Assembly: GCF_014692675.1 (NCBI RefSeq)
Contig: NZ_JABFCZ010000002.1
Location: 1-64,000 of the forward strand
Length of the DNA: 64,000 bases
DNA from: Roseibium aggregatum
GTDB lineage: Bacteria > Pseudomonadota > Alphaproteobacteria > Rhizobiales > Stappiaceae
Direction: 5' to 3'
Shown: positions 49,623-59,162 of the stretch, piece by piece
Layout of the letters: each line of letters opens with the position of its first letter
How positions within the stretch are numbered: the stretch's first letter is position 1
Program-made: the position numbers and the translations under genes
The notes under the pieces: model-generated
What the model saw: the letters and a program-made list of their open reading frames with translations, nothing else
Told to the model about the DNA's origin: nothing
Databases searched by the model: none

Positions 49623-50078
49623 TCCGGAATTCACACGAGCAGTACTAGATAACGCTTAATTTGACACGATGCCGGTTCTGTCAATCTGAGGTGTTTCAGA
49701 TTGGATAGATTTTCAGTTCTCTAAAGATCGTTCGGTAAATCAGCGTATTCGACATACCGGCAATCATGGCAACGCGTTGCCATGAGCGGGCGCTTGGTTC
49801 AAGTCAACCGAAACGATGCCCGCTTCGAGCATAGTCTCTATCCGTGCGTTTCCGTAAAACGAGCCCAGGCAAGGGAAGGGGCGATGTCGCTGAGGGTAGG
49901 GCAGGACTTTCACTAATGCATTTTTTAGAAGGCCAAGTGATGTGATCTTTAAGAAGTTGCGGCTTTCCTTATCTAAGCCTCAGGCGAAATAAACGTGAGG
50001 TGATAAGTGTTGAAGTGAGGCCTCGGGCGGTAATGATAACAATCTGATCTCATTTAGAAATAGTAAGTCATTTCTAAA
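49623..50078. other. Intergenic region with a 20 bp palindrome
   Basis: 456 bp without a convincing ORF between malic enzyme and the AT-rich island. Composition drops in GC from about 49.9 kb on. Contains the palindrome at 49765. Confidence 0.5.
49765..49784. promoter_or_regulatory. Perfect 20 bp palindrome, LacI-operator-like
   Basis: CATGGCAACGCGTTGCCATG reads the same on both strands. The central AACGCGTT resembles LacI/GalR-family operators. No LacI-type gene is in the window and the flanking genes converge here, so its function is unclear. Confidence 0.4.
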
Positions 50079-51584
50079 TTAAAGAAACCCCATGAAATAG
50101 AAGAAAAAACTCATTATAAAACAGGATATGGAAAACGGCGCGCGCAGAAAATACTTCTTAAGGTGTTTCGTTCCTTTTATTACATAAGAAAATAACAAGG
50201 TAATGAATGCGAGTATCGCTATGACTACGTAAAATGTTATTGTGGGCAGCAAACTAGTTATAAGAAGGGTGTTGTAAGGTACAATCCGGTCGCTAAGGTT
50301 TCTTCCTACGACGCTCAAATCTCTCGTCAGGCTCCAATGCCATACGAAATTGACTGTTAAGAAATCCGAACAATCTTCCAACAGTCCTGCGGTCGCTTTT
50401 GTTAAATAGAAACGTGAAACTGCGCCATTTTCAAAAAGGCATACAGCTATGGGGGATTGAGGATATTCATTGGACAGGGTATCCGCCACGAATTGATCTA
50501 AGCGAAGAACTCCGAGATTTCCGAATACAGACATTGGAAATCCATCTTCAAGTTCATCCGCTTGTTTGAAACTCATCGAATAAGCTGTATCTAAATCATG
50601 GGCAGTTGCTATTTGTCCGCTGACAGAAAATCTTATTTCCTCTACTGGTTTAAGCTTGCTGTCGTCAGGAATGTCTGCGTCCCGAAGCCATTTATTGATT
50701 CCAGTTTTTGTTGCGATAGTGCGAGAATATTTTTCTGCTTCGGACCCTGACATATCTCTAAATTCGCTTTTAATAAATACTTTTAGACGCGAGATGGAGG
50801 AAATAATTAAGGGTTGTAAGTCTGTATTTCTAGGGTCTAAAGTAGAGTTGTAGTATACATTTATATCCTGATAAGCAGATGTGTCGGAATTAGGCACTAT
50901 CAAGCCGCTAAAATCATCACTAAAATTCAGGCGTTTGAATATGTCAGCTCTATCAAATCGAGATAAATAATTTGGTATTTCTGCTATTTTTGACGCATTT
51001 TCACCAAAAGGTTTGCTTCTAATATATCTCAATTCTACTGTTGACCAGACAAAAAATTGGACGACTAGCATTGAAAAGAAGGCGTAAGATAAAATAAATG
51101 TATTTATAGTTACAAATATATCGGAGACGATGAATACAAGTGATCTAAAAATACTTTTCGCCGATAGTGAGGCTTCAATAAATATTTTAGTTTGAATAAT
51201 TGTTATATAGTCAAATATCACATTGAAAATTATAAATGATGCAATCAATAATATTTGTGTTCTATCGAAATTCACACCTCCTAACGTCTCCCCATAGAAA
51301 TAGATTTGGAACGCTGCGACAATCGTGAATGATGTGATAGAAACTAAAAATGCTGATAAAAAGAACGACTTAGAAAAAAGTTGTCCTGAAAAGAACCTGC
51401 CAAAGACAATGGAGTGGGCCATTTCAAGAAAATTTAGAAATTTAACTGTCAATGTTAAATCAGGATTAGAATTATCTAAATATTTTTCTATTTTTTCTCT
51501 TTCGACTTTGCCAACTAACACTGTATCCAAGAATACACCGAATGTTGTTAGTGTCATAACGTTCGTTAGTATTGAAGAGAGCAT
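50079..51584 (-). CDS. Multi-pass membrane protein, unknown, AT-rich
   Basis: 501 residues. Hydrophobic segments cluster at the N-terminus (MLSSILTNVMTLTTFGVFLD; FFLSAFLVSITSFTIVAAFQ; ILLIASFIIFNVIFDYITII; IFVTINTFILSYAFFSMLVV) and at the C-terminus (ITFYVVIAILAFITLLFSYV; ISCFIMSFFFYFMGF). A soluble domain of about 250 residues lies between them (INVYYNSTLDPRNTDLQPL; LDQFVADTLSNEY). Base composition and codon use are far more AT-rich than in the neighbours, a sign of recent transfer. No family recognised. Divergent from the next gene. Confidence 0.65.
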   Translation of the reverse strand: MLSSILTNVMTLTTFGVFLDTVLVGKVEREKIEKYLDNSNPDLTLTVKFLNFLEMAHSIVFGRFFSGQLFSKSFFLSAFLVSITSFTIVAAFQIYFYGETLGGVNFDRTQILLIASFIIFNVIFDYITIIQTKIFIEASLSAKSIFRSLVFIVSDIFVTINTFILSYAFFSMLVVQFFVWSTVELRYIRSKPFGENASKIAEIPNYLSRFDRADIFKRLNFSDDFSGLIVPNSDTSAYQDINVYYNSTLDPRNTDLQPLIISSISRLKVFIKSEFRDMSGSEAEKYSRTIATKTGINKWLRDADIPDDSKLKPVEEIRFSVSGQIATAHDLDTAYSMSFKQADELEDGFPMSVFGNLGVLRLDQFVADTLSNEYPQSPIAVCLFENGAVSRFYLTKATAGLLEDCSDFLTVNFVWHWSLTRDLSVVGRNLSDRIVPYNTLLITSLLPTITFYVVIAILAFITLLFSYVIKGTKHLKKYFLRAPFSISCFIMSFFFYFMGFL

Positions 51585-51764
51585 TGAATGTTCTACGTCA
51601 TTGAGGTGGTTGTGGACATATTATTTAATTTTGCATTCTTATCCATAACAGGAATTTTCCATCTTCCTAAATCGGGGGAAGCAAAATTTTTTCTAAGTCG
51701 CCCTTGTAGTATTGAAAGTGCAATAAAATCAATTGTAGATAGTTTTTTATGTTGGGTGTTGCTT

Positions 51765-52274
51765 ATGTGCGTGCTTGGAAATTTTTCTGTATTTATTTTA
51801 ACTTTCGCTATGGCCGCGTTTGCCTTTGGTCGCAGTGCTTTTGCCGAAAACTTTTGTATGTATGCTGGCAAGGCATATTCAGTTGGCTCAACGGTATGTG
51901 AATGTCCTTCGCTTACTGAAGCAATTATTGGTGGGGGCACGCATAAAGGAGGGAAGTTTGTAATAAACAGGCTTGAATGCAATAACATTGCTGTAGCTGG
52001 AAAGTCCGTAGAATGGAGTATATCTAGCCGTCCGTGTTTCGTTGGAGAAGGTGCCTTGGCATCAAGTGCGGTCTCATTTTTTAAAGAAGTTTCAGTTCAA
52101 TTCTGCCCAAATCCTAATAATTTCAATTCTGGAGACATTTTAGTAAATATGGTGGAAAAACCAGCTTCTACAGAGGGCGAAGCCGCGGAAGCGAATGATG
52201 ATCAACTTATGATTTTACTTAAACAAATTTGTAGACGGTTTTCAAAGGCACCATCTTTTTGCAAATCTCTTTAA
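51765..52274 (+). CDS. Small secreted Cys-containing protein, unknown
   Basis: The frame is open from 51588, but the ATG at 51765 gives a signal peptide (LGNFSVFILTFAMAAFAFGR, cleavage after AFA) and 169 residues. The mature protein starts ENFCMYAGKAYSVGSTVCEC, resembling DUF1496-type Cys-Gly-Lys-Tyr-Ser-x-Gly motifs of small envelope proteins. Further Cys (NRLECNN, SSRPCFV, VQFCPN, KQICRRF, SFCKSL) could form disulphides. AT-rich like its divergent neighbour, so both probably arrived together. No strong ribosome site; start uncertain, function unknown. Confidence 0.55.
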   Translation: MCVLGNFSVFILTFAMAAFAFGRSAFAENFCMYAGKAYSVGSTVCECPSLTEAIIGGGTHKGGKFVINRLECNNIAVAGKSVEWSISSRPCFVGEGALASSAVSFFKEVSVQFCPNPNNFNSGDILVNMVEKPASTEGEAAEANDDQLMILLKQICRRFSKAPSFCKSL

Positions 52275-52515
52275 TTTTATGTTTGCAATATACGCTGTCT
52301 AATATTTAATATAAAAACCTATATTAAAGATTACTTCTGCATTCTGGGAGAAGGTATGAAAAAATCTACATCTTAAATTTGTGAATGCGGAGGGTGTTTC
52401 CGTTTTATTATTTAAGCTATTATTTAAGTCTCGTGCTGACCTACCCATAAACACATTAACAGGCTGCGGCTACAATATTGATCTTATTTATTTCATTTTA
52501 AAAAATGCTATTATC

Positions 52516-53250
52516 CTACCGCTTCGCCGCCCTCAACCCATAAACGAACCCAACCAGAGACATCAGCGCCAGCGCGCCCCAGGTCATGGCGTAGGCGAGG
52601 TGGCTGTTGCGGAACTTGATGACGGTGAGACCGCCGATCGGCAGGGAACCGTCTGATGGCCCTGCCTGTGCGTCGATGAAATAGGGAGCGACCTTTATCA
52701 GGCCGTCCGTTTTGGCGATGGCCTCTACGTCGCGGGAGTACCAGCGCCCGGCTGCAGGGTCGTTGGAGCGCAGGAAGGCACCGCCAGGCTGGCTCTTGCG
52801 CAACAGCCCGGTCACCTGGACGGGGCCGGACGGGTGCGACCGGTCGGCGGGGGCTTTCTTGTGGGTCGGAACGAAACCGCGATTGACGAGAATGGTCGTT
52901 CCGTCGTCCCGTTTGAGCGGCGTCATCACCCAGAAGCCTGGACCATATTCGGTTACCGCCTGCACCAGGGTTTCCGTGTCGAGATAGGTGCCGCTTGCGG
53001 TCACGTGGCGGTATTCGCCGTCCTTTGCCGTGACGGCCGGCCATTCGACTTCGGCCGGAGCGGGGACAGGAGCGGCGTGAACCCGGCTTTCGACCCTGGC
53101 GATCAGGTCCAGTTTCCAGAACAGCCGCTGGACCTGCCAGATGCCGAGCGCTGTGAAGACGGCTGCGAGAACCAGCATGCCGGCGGGAAACAGGATTTTG
53201 GCCCGCCGGGATCCGGCGGACCCTTGGTCTGTGTTGCCTTCGTCGGTCAC
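52516..53250 (-). CDS. SURF1-family oxidase assembly protein
   Basis: 244 residues with the family's two terminal transmembrane helices (ILFPAGMLVLAAVFTALGIW; YAMTWGALALMSLVGFVYGL) around a periplasmic domain. Motifs: ALGIWQVQRLFWKLDLI, GPGFWVMTPL, ILVNRGFVP and FRNSHLAYAMTWGAL. SURF1 helps insert haem into haem-copper oxidases. Last gene after cyoD, 55 bp away, so it matches the quinol-oxidase-dedicated SURF1 (Surf1q) type known from Paracoccus. Confidence 0.92.
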   Translation of the reverse strand: MTDEGNTDQGSAGSRRAKILFPAGMLVLAAVFTALGIWQVQRLFWKLDLIARVESRVHAAPVPAPAEVEWPAVTAKDGEYRHVTASGTYLDTETLVQAVTEYGPGFWVMTPLKRDDGTTILVNRGFVPTHKKAPADRSHPSGPVQVTGLLRKSQPGGAFLRSNDPAAGRWYSRDVEAIAKTDGLIKVAPYFIDAQAGPSDGSLPIGGLTVIKFRNSHLAYAMTWGALALMSLVGFVYGLRAAKR

Positions 53251-53305
53251 GGGACAGTCTTTCGTTTGTCCATCTGCCTTAGGCCGGTTTTTCGCGGCCG
53301 CTGCC

Positions 53306-53680
53306 TCAGGGCAGCGTCTTGACCATCTCCGGCGACATCTGCGGCATCATGTTCGTGTTGAGATGATACATCACCCAGAACGAACCGCAGAGCATGATCG
53401 CGACCAGGATCAGCGTGAAGATCAGCGCGGTCATGGACCAGCCGCCTTCCGCCCGCGTGTTCATGTGCAGGAAATAGATCATGTGAACCACGACCTGCAC
53501 CGCCGCCAGGAGGAGGATCAGGACGGCGGCGAAGAGCTTGCTGTCCAGAACGTCGCCCATGACCAGCCAGAAGGGGATGGCGGTGAGAATGACGGAGAGG
53601 ATGAAGCCGGTCAGGTAGCCCTTGAAGGTACCGTGGCCGCCGTCATCGTCGTGGGTGTGTGCGGAGGAAAGCGAGGTCAT
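53306..53680 (-). CDS. cyoD: Cytochrome o ubiquinol oxidase subunit IV
   Basis: 124 residues, three transmembrane helices ([58 protein letters not shown]). [14 protein letters not shown] is the CyoD signature. Assists CuB incorporation and assembly of the bo-type oxidase. The ATG at 53680 overlaps the cyoC stop (ATGA). The longer upstream frame lies within cyoC and is discarded. Confidence 0.94.
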   Translation of the reverse strand: MTSLSSAHTHDDDGGHGTFKGYLTGFILSVILTAIPFWLVMGDVLDSKLFAAVLILLLAAVQVVVHMIYFLHMNTRAEGGWSMTALIFTLILVAIMLCGSFWVMYHLNTNMMPQMSPEMVKTLP

Positions 53681-54297
53681 CCGAGGACTCCCAAGAGGTA
53701 AACCAGGGAAAAGACGCCGATCCAGACGACGTCGAGGAAGTGCCAGAACATGGACAGGCACAGGAGCCGGCGGCGGTTCTCCGGGATCAGTCCCTTGACC
53801 GACACCTGGACCATCAGTGTCACCAGCCAGATGCACCCGAAGGTGACGTGCAGCCCGTGGGTGCCGACCAGCGTGAAGAAGGCCGACAGGAACGCGCTGC
53901 GGTCCGGTCCGGCGCCTTCGTTGATCAGGTGATGGAACTCATAAAGTTCCAGACCGAGGAAGGTGAGGCCGAACAGGCCGGTGACGACCAGCCATGCGAG
54001 CATGGCGTTCTTCCGGTTGCGGTCCATCTCCAGCATGGCGAAGCCGTAGGTGATGGAGGAGAACAGCAGCATGGCCGTGTTGACCGCCACCATCGGCAGG
54101 TCGAACAGGTCCGCCGGCGTAGGGCCGGCCGCATAGTTGTGTCCGAGCACGCCGTAGGTGGCGAAGAGCACCGCGAAGATGAGGCAGTCGCTCATCAGGT
54201 AGATCCAGAAGCCAAGCATGGTGCTGCCCTCGGGATGGTGCTCTTCGGTCAGGTAGAACTGGTCCGCCCGGTATGCGTCGAGTGTTGCGTCGCTCAT
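53677..54297 (-). CDS. cyoC: Cytochrome o ubiquinol oxidase subunit III
   Basis: 206 residues, five predicted helices. Family stretches: [47 protein letters not shown] and [19 protein letters not shown]. Inner-membrane core subunit of the bo3-type quinol oxidase. Starts 4 bp after the cyoB stop and ends overlapping cyoD. Confidence 0.95.
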   Translation of the reverse strand: MSDATLDAYRADQFYLTEEHHPEGSTMLGFWIYLMSDCLIFAVLFATYGVLGHNYAAGPTPADLFDLPMVAVNTAMLLFSSITYGFAMLEMDRNRKNAMLAWLVVTGLFGLTFLGLELYEFHHLINEGAGPDRSAFLSAFFTLVGTHGLHVTFGCIWLVTLMVQVSVKGLIPENRRRLLCLSMFWHFLDVVWIGVFSLVYLLGVLG

Positions 54298-54301
54298 GGT
54301 G

Positions 54302-56305
54302 TCACGCCCTCCCTGCAAGCAGGGATGTCCGTGCGTCTTCCGTCTCCCGGACCGTTTCGGCCGGGATGTAGAAATCGCGCTTGTAGTTGAAGGTGTGGCC
54401 GATCGCGACCACGAACAGGGCGGCGGCCGACAAGGCCGCGAGCCACCACATGTACCAGATCATGCCGAAGGCAAAGGCGATGCTGACCATCGCGAGGATG
54501 AAGCCCGTACCGGTGTTCTTCGGCATGTGGATCGGGATGAAACCCTCCAGCGGGCGCCGGTAGCCGCGCGCCTTCATGTCATGCCAGCTGTCGTGGTCGT
54601 GAACAACCGGCGTGAAGGCGAAGTTGTAATCCGGCGGGGGCGAGGACGTGGACCATTCCAGGGTCCGCGCGTCCCAGGGATCGCCCGTCTCGTCGCGCAG
54701 TTCGTCCCGTTTCAGGAAACTGACGACAAGCTGGATGATGAAGGAGCCGATACCGAGCGCGATCAGGAAGGCGCCGAAGGCGGCGATGATGAACCAGATC
54801 TGCAGCGACGGATCCTCGAACTGGCTGACGCGGCGGGTCACGCCCATCAGGCCGAGAACGTAAAGCGGCATGAAGGCGAAGAAGAAGCCGATCTGCCAGA
54901 ACCAGAAGCTCATCTTGCCCCAGAACGGATCGAGCTTGTAGCCGAAGGCCTTCGGGAACCAGTAGCTGACGCCGGCCAGCACGCCGAACACCACCCCGCC
55001 GATGATCACGTTATGGAAGTGGGCGATCAGGAACAGCGAGTTGTGCAGCACGAAGTCCGCGGGCGGGACGGCGAGCAGGACACCCGTCATGCCGCCGATC
55101 ACGAAGGTGATCATGAAGCCGATGGTCCACAGCATGGGCGGTTCGTAGCGGATCCGGCCCCGGTACATGGTGAAGAGCCAGTTGAACATCTTCGCCCCCG
55201 TCGGGATGGAGATGATCATCGTGGTGATGCCGAAGAAGGCGTTGACGCTGGCGCCCGATCCCATGGTGAAGAAGTGGTGCAGCCACACCAGATAGGACAG
55301 GATCGTGATCACCACGGTGGCGTAGACCATGGATGTGTAGCCGAACAGGCGCTTGCCGCAGAAGGTGGCGACCACTTCGGAGAAGATGCCGAAGCAGGGC
55401 AGGATGAGGATGTAGACCTCCGGGTGACCCCAGATCCAGATCAGGTTCACATACATCATCGGGTTGCCGCCGAGATCGTTGGTGAAGAAGTTCATGTCGA
55501 GGTAACGGTCGAGCGTCAGGAGCGCCAGCGTCGCGGTCAGGATCGGGAAGGTCGCTACGATCAGGACGTTGGTGCACAGCGCGGTCCAGGTGAAGACCGG
55601 CATTTTCATTAGGGACATGCCCGGGGCGCGCATCTTGACGATGGTCGCGATCAGGTTGATGCCCGACAGGGTCGTGCCGATACCGGCGACCTGCAGCCCC
55701 CAGATGTAATAGTCGACGCCGACATCGGGACTGTAGTCGATCCCCGAAAGCGGCGGATAGGCAAGCCAGCCTGTCTTGGCGAACTCGCCGACGAACAGCG
55801 ACAGCATGATGATGACCGCGCCCGCCGCCGTCATCCAGAACGAGAAGTTGTTCAGGAAGGGGAAGGAAACGTCACGGGCGCCGATCTGCAGCGGCACCAC
55901 GTAGTTCATCAGGCCGGTGACGAAGGGCATGGCCATGAAGAAGATCATGATGACGCCGTGGGCGGTGAAGATCTGGTCGTAGTGGTGCGGGGGCAAGTAG
56001 CCGTCGCTGCCGCCGAACGCCCAGGCCTGCTGGATGCGCATCATGATGGCATCGGCGAAACCACGCAGCAGCATGATCAGCGCCAGAATGACATACATGA
56101 TGCCGATCTTCTTGTGGTCGACGCTGGTGAACCATTCCTTCCAGAGATAGCCCCAAAGGCGGAAATAGGTGATGAGGCCGAGCACGATCAGCCCGCCGGT
56201 CGCGACGACCGCGAAGGTCACCACCAGGATCGGTACGTTATAGGGGATGGCCTCCAGCGAGAGCCTCCCGAAAATGAAGTGCATCAGGTTTGTGTCTGAA
56301 AACAT
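54302..56305 (-). CDS. cyoB: Cytochrome o ubiquinol oxidase subunit I
   Basis: 667 residues, about fifteen helices. Quinone-site residues equivalent to E. coli Arg71, Asp75, His98 and Gln101 are Arg81, Asp85, His108 and Gln111 ([20 protein letters not shown]). The low-spin haem ligand is in FTAHGVIM. The binuclear centre is intact: His294, Glu296 and Tyr298 in WGHPEVYIL, His343-His344 in WLHHFFTMG, and HFHNVIIGG. Oxidises ubiquinol, reduces oxygen to water and pumps protons. Confidence 0.97.
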   Translation of the reverse strand: MFSDTNLMHFIFGRLSLEAIPYNVPILVVTFAVVATGGLIVLGLITYFRLWGYLWKEWFTSVDHKKIGIMYVILALIMLLRGFADAIMMRIQQAWAFGGSDGYLPPHHYDQIFTAHGVIMIFFMAMPFVTGLMNYVVPLQIGARDVSFPFLNNFSFWMTAAGAVIIMLSLFVGEFAKTGWLAYPPLSGIDYSPDVGVDYYIWGLQVAGIGTTLSGINLIATIVKMRAPGMSLMKMPVFTWTALCTNVLIVATFPILTATLALLTLDRYLDMNFFTNDLGGNPMMYVNLIWIWGHPEVYILILPCFGIFSEVVATFCGKRLFGYTSMVYATVVITILSYLVWLHHFFTMGSGASVNAFFGITTMIISIPTGAKMFNWLFTMYRGRIRYEPPMLWTIGFMITFVIGGMTGVLLAVPPADFVLHNSLFLIAHFHNVIIGGVVFGVLAGVSYWFPKAFGYKLDPFWGKMSFWFWQIGFFFAFMPLYVLGLMGVTRRVSQFEDPSLQIWFIIAAFGAFLIALGIGSFIIQLVVSFLKRDELRDETGDPWDARTLEWSTSSPPPDYNFAFTPVVHDHDSWHDMKARGYRRPLEGFIPIHMPKNTGTGFILAMVSIAFAFGMIWYMWWLAALSAAALFVVAIGHTFNYKRDFYIPAETVRETEDARTSLLAGRA

Positions 56306-56338
56306 GACGTTGTCCAGGTTCTACGGCCTTGGCCGTCG

Positions 56339-57487
56339 TCAGATACGGTCGCGGCGGCTTGAAAGAAGTTCAGCCGTCGTGGGAGCGGTTTCGTTTCGGG
56401 CCTCGACGCGGGGAATGTCCCTGGAAGGCAGGGTGCAGCGGCCGAAGATGTCCGGGTTCAGACCGCTCCAGGGCGTGTAGGGGCCGAGTTCGGCCAGTTC
56501 CTTGTTGGCTTTCGCATCGAAACGGTTGTCGTATTCGAGCCGCTTCCGGTTTTCCTCGCTGTCGACGCCTCCGCCGCCCATCTGGTCGATGTGCATCATC
56601 TCGTTCATGCACATGGTGCCTTCCCGGGTGCACATGTTGAGGATGGAAGAGTAGAGCCCGTCGGCCACGGAGGCGTAGTAACGCACCGGTTCCCGTTCGC
56701 TCGGCTTTTCCAGCTTCAGATACGTGTCGCGGTTTAGCGCAGTGCCGTTCTGTTTCACCCGGTCGAGCCAGCTCTGAAAGCCGGCCTTGTCCACCCCGTG
56801 AAAGCGGAACCGCATGTGGGAGAAGCCTGCGCCGCTATAATTGGCCGAGATACCCTCGAAGTCACCCGGCTCGTTGATCACGGCGTGGAGCTTGGTCTCC
56901 ATCCCGGGCATGGCGTAGATCTGGCCGGCAAGTGCGGGGATGTAGAACGAGTTCATGACCGACGAGGCGGTGATCTTGAAGTTGATCGGCCGGTCTACGG
57001 GAGCGGCCATCTCGTTCACGGTGGCGATGCCGTATTCGGGGTACAGGAACAGCCATTTCCAGTCGAGCGCCACGACTTCGACTGTCAGCGGCTTGACGTC
57101 CTCGGGAACAGGCCTGCCTTCCGCGATACGGTCAAGGGGCCGGTAGGGGTCGAGCTTGTGGGTGCTGATCCAGGTAACCGCGCCGAGGACGATGATGATC
57201 GCGAGCGGGGCAGACCAGATGATCACTTCGAGACGAGTCGAATGATGCCATTCCGGGTCGTAGGTGGCGGCCTTGTTCGTGTGGCGGTATCGCCAGGCGA
57301 AGAAGATCGTCAGGCCCATGACCGGGACGATGATCAGCAGCATCAGGACGGTGGCAATGAGGATGAGGTCGCGCTGCTGAAGGGCAATGTCGCCGGACGG
57401 TGACATGACCACCATATTGCAGCCCGACAGAACGAAGGGCACTGCAAACACACTGAGGAGTCGCAGGAGCTTGAACAGCCTTGGCAT
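56339..57487 (-). CDS. cyoA: Cytochrome o ubiquinol oxidase subunit II
   Basis: 382 residues. A lipoprotein signal ends in LSGC (Cys23), followed by two transmembrane helices (IATVLMLLIIVPVMGLTIFF; LEVIIWSAPLAIIIVLGAVT) and a periplasmic cupredoxin domain (VEVVALDWKWLFLYPEYGIA; ASSVMNSFYIPALAGQIYAM). The CuA-binding Cys and His residues of cytochrome c oxidases are missing, as expected for a quinol oxidase. First gene of cyoABCD-surf1. Start is the ATG at 57487; the frame upstream is not coding. Confidence 0.95.
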   Translation of the reverse strand: MPRLFKLLRLLSVFAVPFVLSGCNMVVMSPSGDIALQQRDLILIATVLMLLIIVPVMGLTIFFAWRYRHTNKAATYDPEWHHSTRLEVIIWSAPLAIIIVLGAVTWISTHKLDPYRPLDRIAEGRPVPEDVKPLTVEVVALDWKWLFLYPEYGIATVNEMAAPVDRPINFKITASSVMNSFYIPALAGQIYAMPGMETKLHAVINEPGDFEGISANYSGAGFSHMRFRFHGVDKAGFQSWLDRVKQNGTALNRDTYLKLEKPSEREPVRYYASVADGLYSSILNMCTREGTMCMNEMMHIDQMGGGGVDSEENRKRLEYDNRFDAKANKELAELGPYTPWSGLNPDIFGRCTLPSRDIPRVEARNETAPTTAELLSSRRDRI

Positions 57488-57700
57488 GGTGAGGTCCAGA
57501 TAAATAGGTAGGTTCCCGTATTCGACTAATGAAGGATTCGATCCGCGCCGATGGGGTGTTTTGTCGCGGTGCAGCAAAATTGGTGCGGTGCGAACGCCTT
57601 ACCTTGGGTGAGCGTACGGTGACAAAAAGGCAGAAATTGGCGCGGTGTGCCGATGTCGGCAATAATGCCGAGGGGCGCGACCGGATGTCGCGATATCGCC

Positions 57701-57714
57701 TTGATTTTGATCAA
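57701..57714. promoter_or_regulatory. Perfect FNR/FixK box
   Basis: TTGAT-tttg-ATCAA matches the FNR consensus exactly. It lies in the 330 bp between cyoA (214 bp away) and the divergent MFS symporter gene (104 bp away). FNR-type proteins commonly down-regulate cyo at low oxygen; which gene is controlled here is undecided. No other gene is seen in this gap. Confidence 0.7.
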
Positions 57715-57817
57715 AGAAAAATCGGGGGCTGATGCAGAACGCGCTTGCGTTGCCGGACGCTTCGTCCAAACATTGGACCTGGGAGTGACGGACCGAGCGG
57801 CAAGGAGGAGGCCAATC

Positions 57818-59152
57818 GTGACTATGTCGGCATATCCAACATCGGCGGATTTCGAGCGCGATGCGCGCCGGATGCATGACGATACGCAGGTTTCGGCGGG
57901 CAACATCGCCATGGGCGTGATCATCGGAAGAACCTCGGAGTTCTTCGGCTTCTTCGTCTACGGCATCGCCTCTGTGCTTGTCTTTCCGCGGCTCGTCTTC
58001 GGATTCGCCGCCGATCCGCTGACAGCGACCTTCTATTCCTTTGGGGTGTTCGCGCTGGCTTTTCTGGCAAGGCCCGTCGGATCGGTTTTCTTCATGTGGG
58101 TCGATCACACCTACGGCCGCGGCACGAAACTGACGATCGCGCTGTTTCTCCTGGGTGGGTCGACCGCCTCCATCGCTTTCCTGCCCGGATATGCCACGGT
58201 CGGTATCTGGTCGGTGCTGCTGCTGGCGCTGTTCCGGCTGGGCCAGGGCTTTGCGCTGGGCGGCGTCTGGGACGGGCTTGCGTCCCTTCTGGCACTGAAC
58301 GCACCGGCGAACCGTCGCGGCTGGTACGCTATGATCCCGCAACTCGGCGCGCCCCTGGGCTTTGCCCTTGCCAGCGGTTTGTTCGGCTACTTTTACGTCA
58401 ACCTGTCGGATGCGGATTTTCTCTCCTGGGGCTGGCGCTATCCGTTCTTCGTCGCCTTCGCGGTCAATGTTGTGGCCCTGTTTGCCCGTCTGAGGCTGGT
58501 CGCCTCGAAGGAATTCGGTTCCGCGCTCGATCGCGACGAGTTGCAGGCGGCACCGGTTCTGGAAACGCTGCGGGTGCATGGGCGCGATGTCCTGCTCGGA
58601 GCGTTCGTGCCGCTGGCAAGTTTCGCCATGTTCCACCTGGTGACGATCTTCCCGCTGAGCTGGGTCTATCTCAATAACGGTCAGTCGGCCGGCGATTTCC
58701 TGTTCGTGCAGATCGCCGGTGCGGCGGTCGGTGCCGGAACGATCGTGCTGTCCGGTCTGCTGGCGGACCGGATCGGCCGGCGTGGCCAGCTTCTGATCGG
58801 CGCCATCGCCATTGCGATCTTCAGCTTTGCCACCCCGTTCTGGCTAGAGGCGGGGGCGGGCGCGCAGGATGCCTATATCATCGTCGGGTTCGGCATTCTC
58901 GGCCTGTCCTTCGGTCAGGCGTCCGGTTCGGTCTCGTTCCGGTTTGCCAGAGCCTATCGCTACACTGGCGCGGCCTTCACCTCTGACCTCGCCTGGCTGG
59001 TCGGCGCCGGCTTCGCCCCGCTGGTCGCCCTTGGCCTCGCAACAGAGTTCGGCATCTTCTTCATCGGCGGCTATCTCATCTCGGGCGCGATCTGCACGCT
59101 GCTCGCCCTGACACTGAGCCGTGCCCTGGACATGCAGGGCGACAGCAACTGA
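57818..59152 (+). CDS. MFS metabolite:H+ symporter
   Basis: 444 residues from a GTG at 57818, preceded at 7 bp by GGAGGAG; the ATG two codons later is the alternative. Twelve hydrophobic segments. FFGFFVYGIASVLVFPRLVF and ALAFLARPVGSVFFMWVDHT then YGRGTKLTIAL belong to the MHS (ProP/ShiA-like) group of MFS symporters, which import organic acids or osmolytes. GLADRIGRRG-type motif A reappears in the second half (SGLLADRIGRRGQLLIG). Divergent from cyoA with an FNR box between. Substrate unknown. Confidence 0.85.
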   Translation: MTMSAYPTSADFERDARRMHDDTQVSAGNIAMGVIIGRTSEFFGFFVYGIASVLVFPRLVFGFAADPLTATFYSFGVFALAFLARPVGSVFFMWVDHTYGRGTKLTIALFLLGGSTASIAFLPGYATVGIWSVLLLALFRLGQGFALGGVWDGLASLLALNAPANRRGWYAMIPQLGAPLGFALASGLFGYFYVNLSDADFLSWGWRYPFFVAFAVNVVALFARLRLVASKEFGSALDRDELQAAPVLETLRVHGRDVLLGAFVPLASFAMFHLVTIFPLSWVYLNNGQSAGDFLFVQIAGAAVGAGTIVLSGLLADRIGRRGQLLIGAIAIAIFSFATPFWLEAGAGAQDAYIIVGFGILGLSFGQASGSVSFRFARAYRYTGAAFTSDLAWLVGAGFAPLVALGLATEFGIFFIGGYLISGAICTLLALTLSRALDMQGDSN

Positions 59153-59162
59153 GGGCAGGGGC

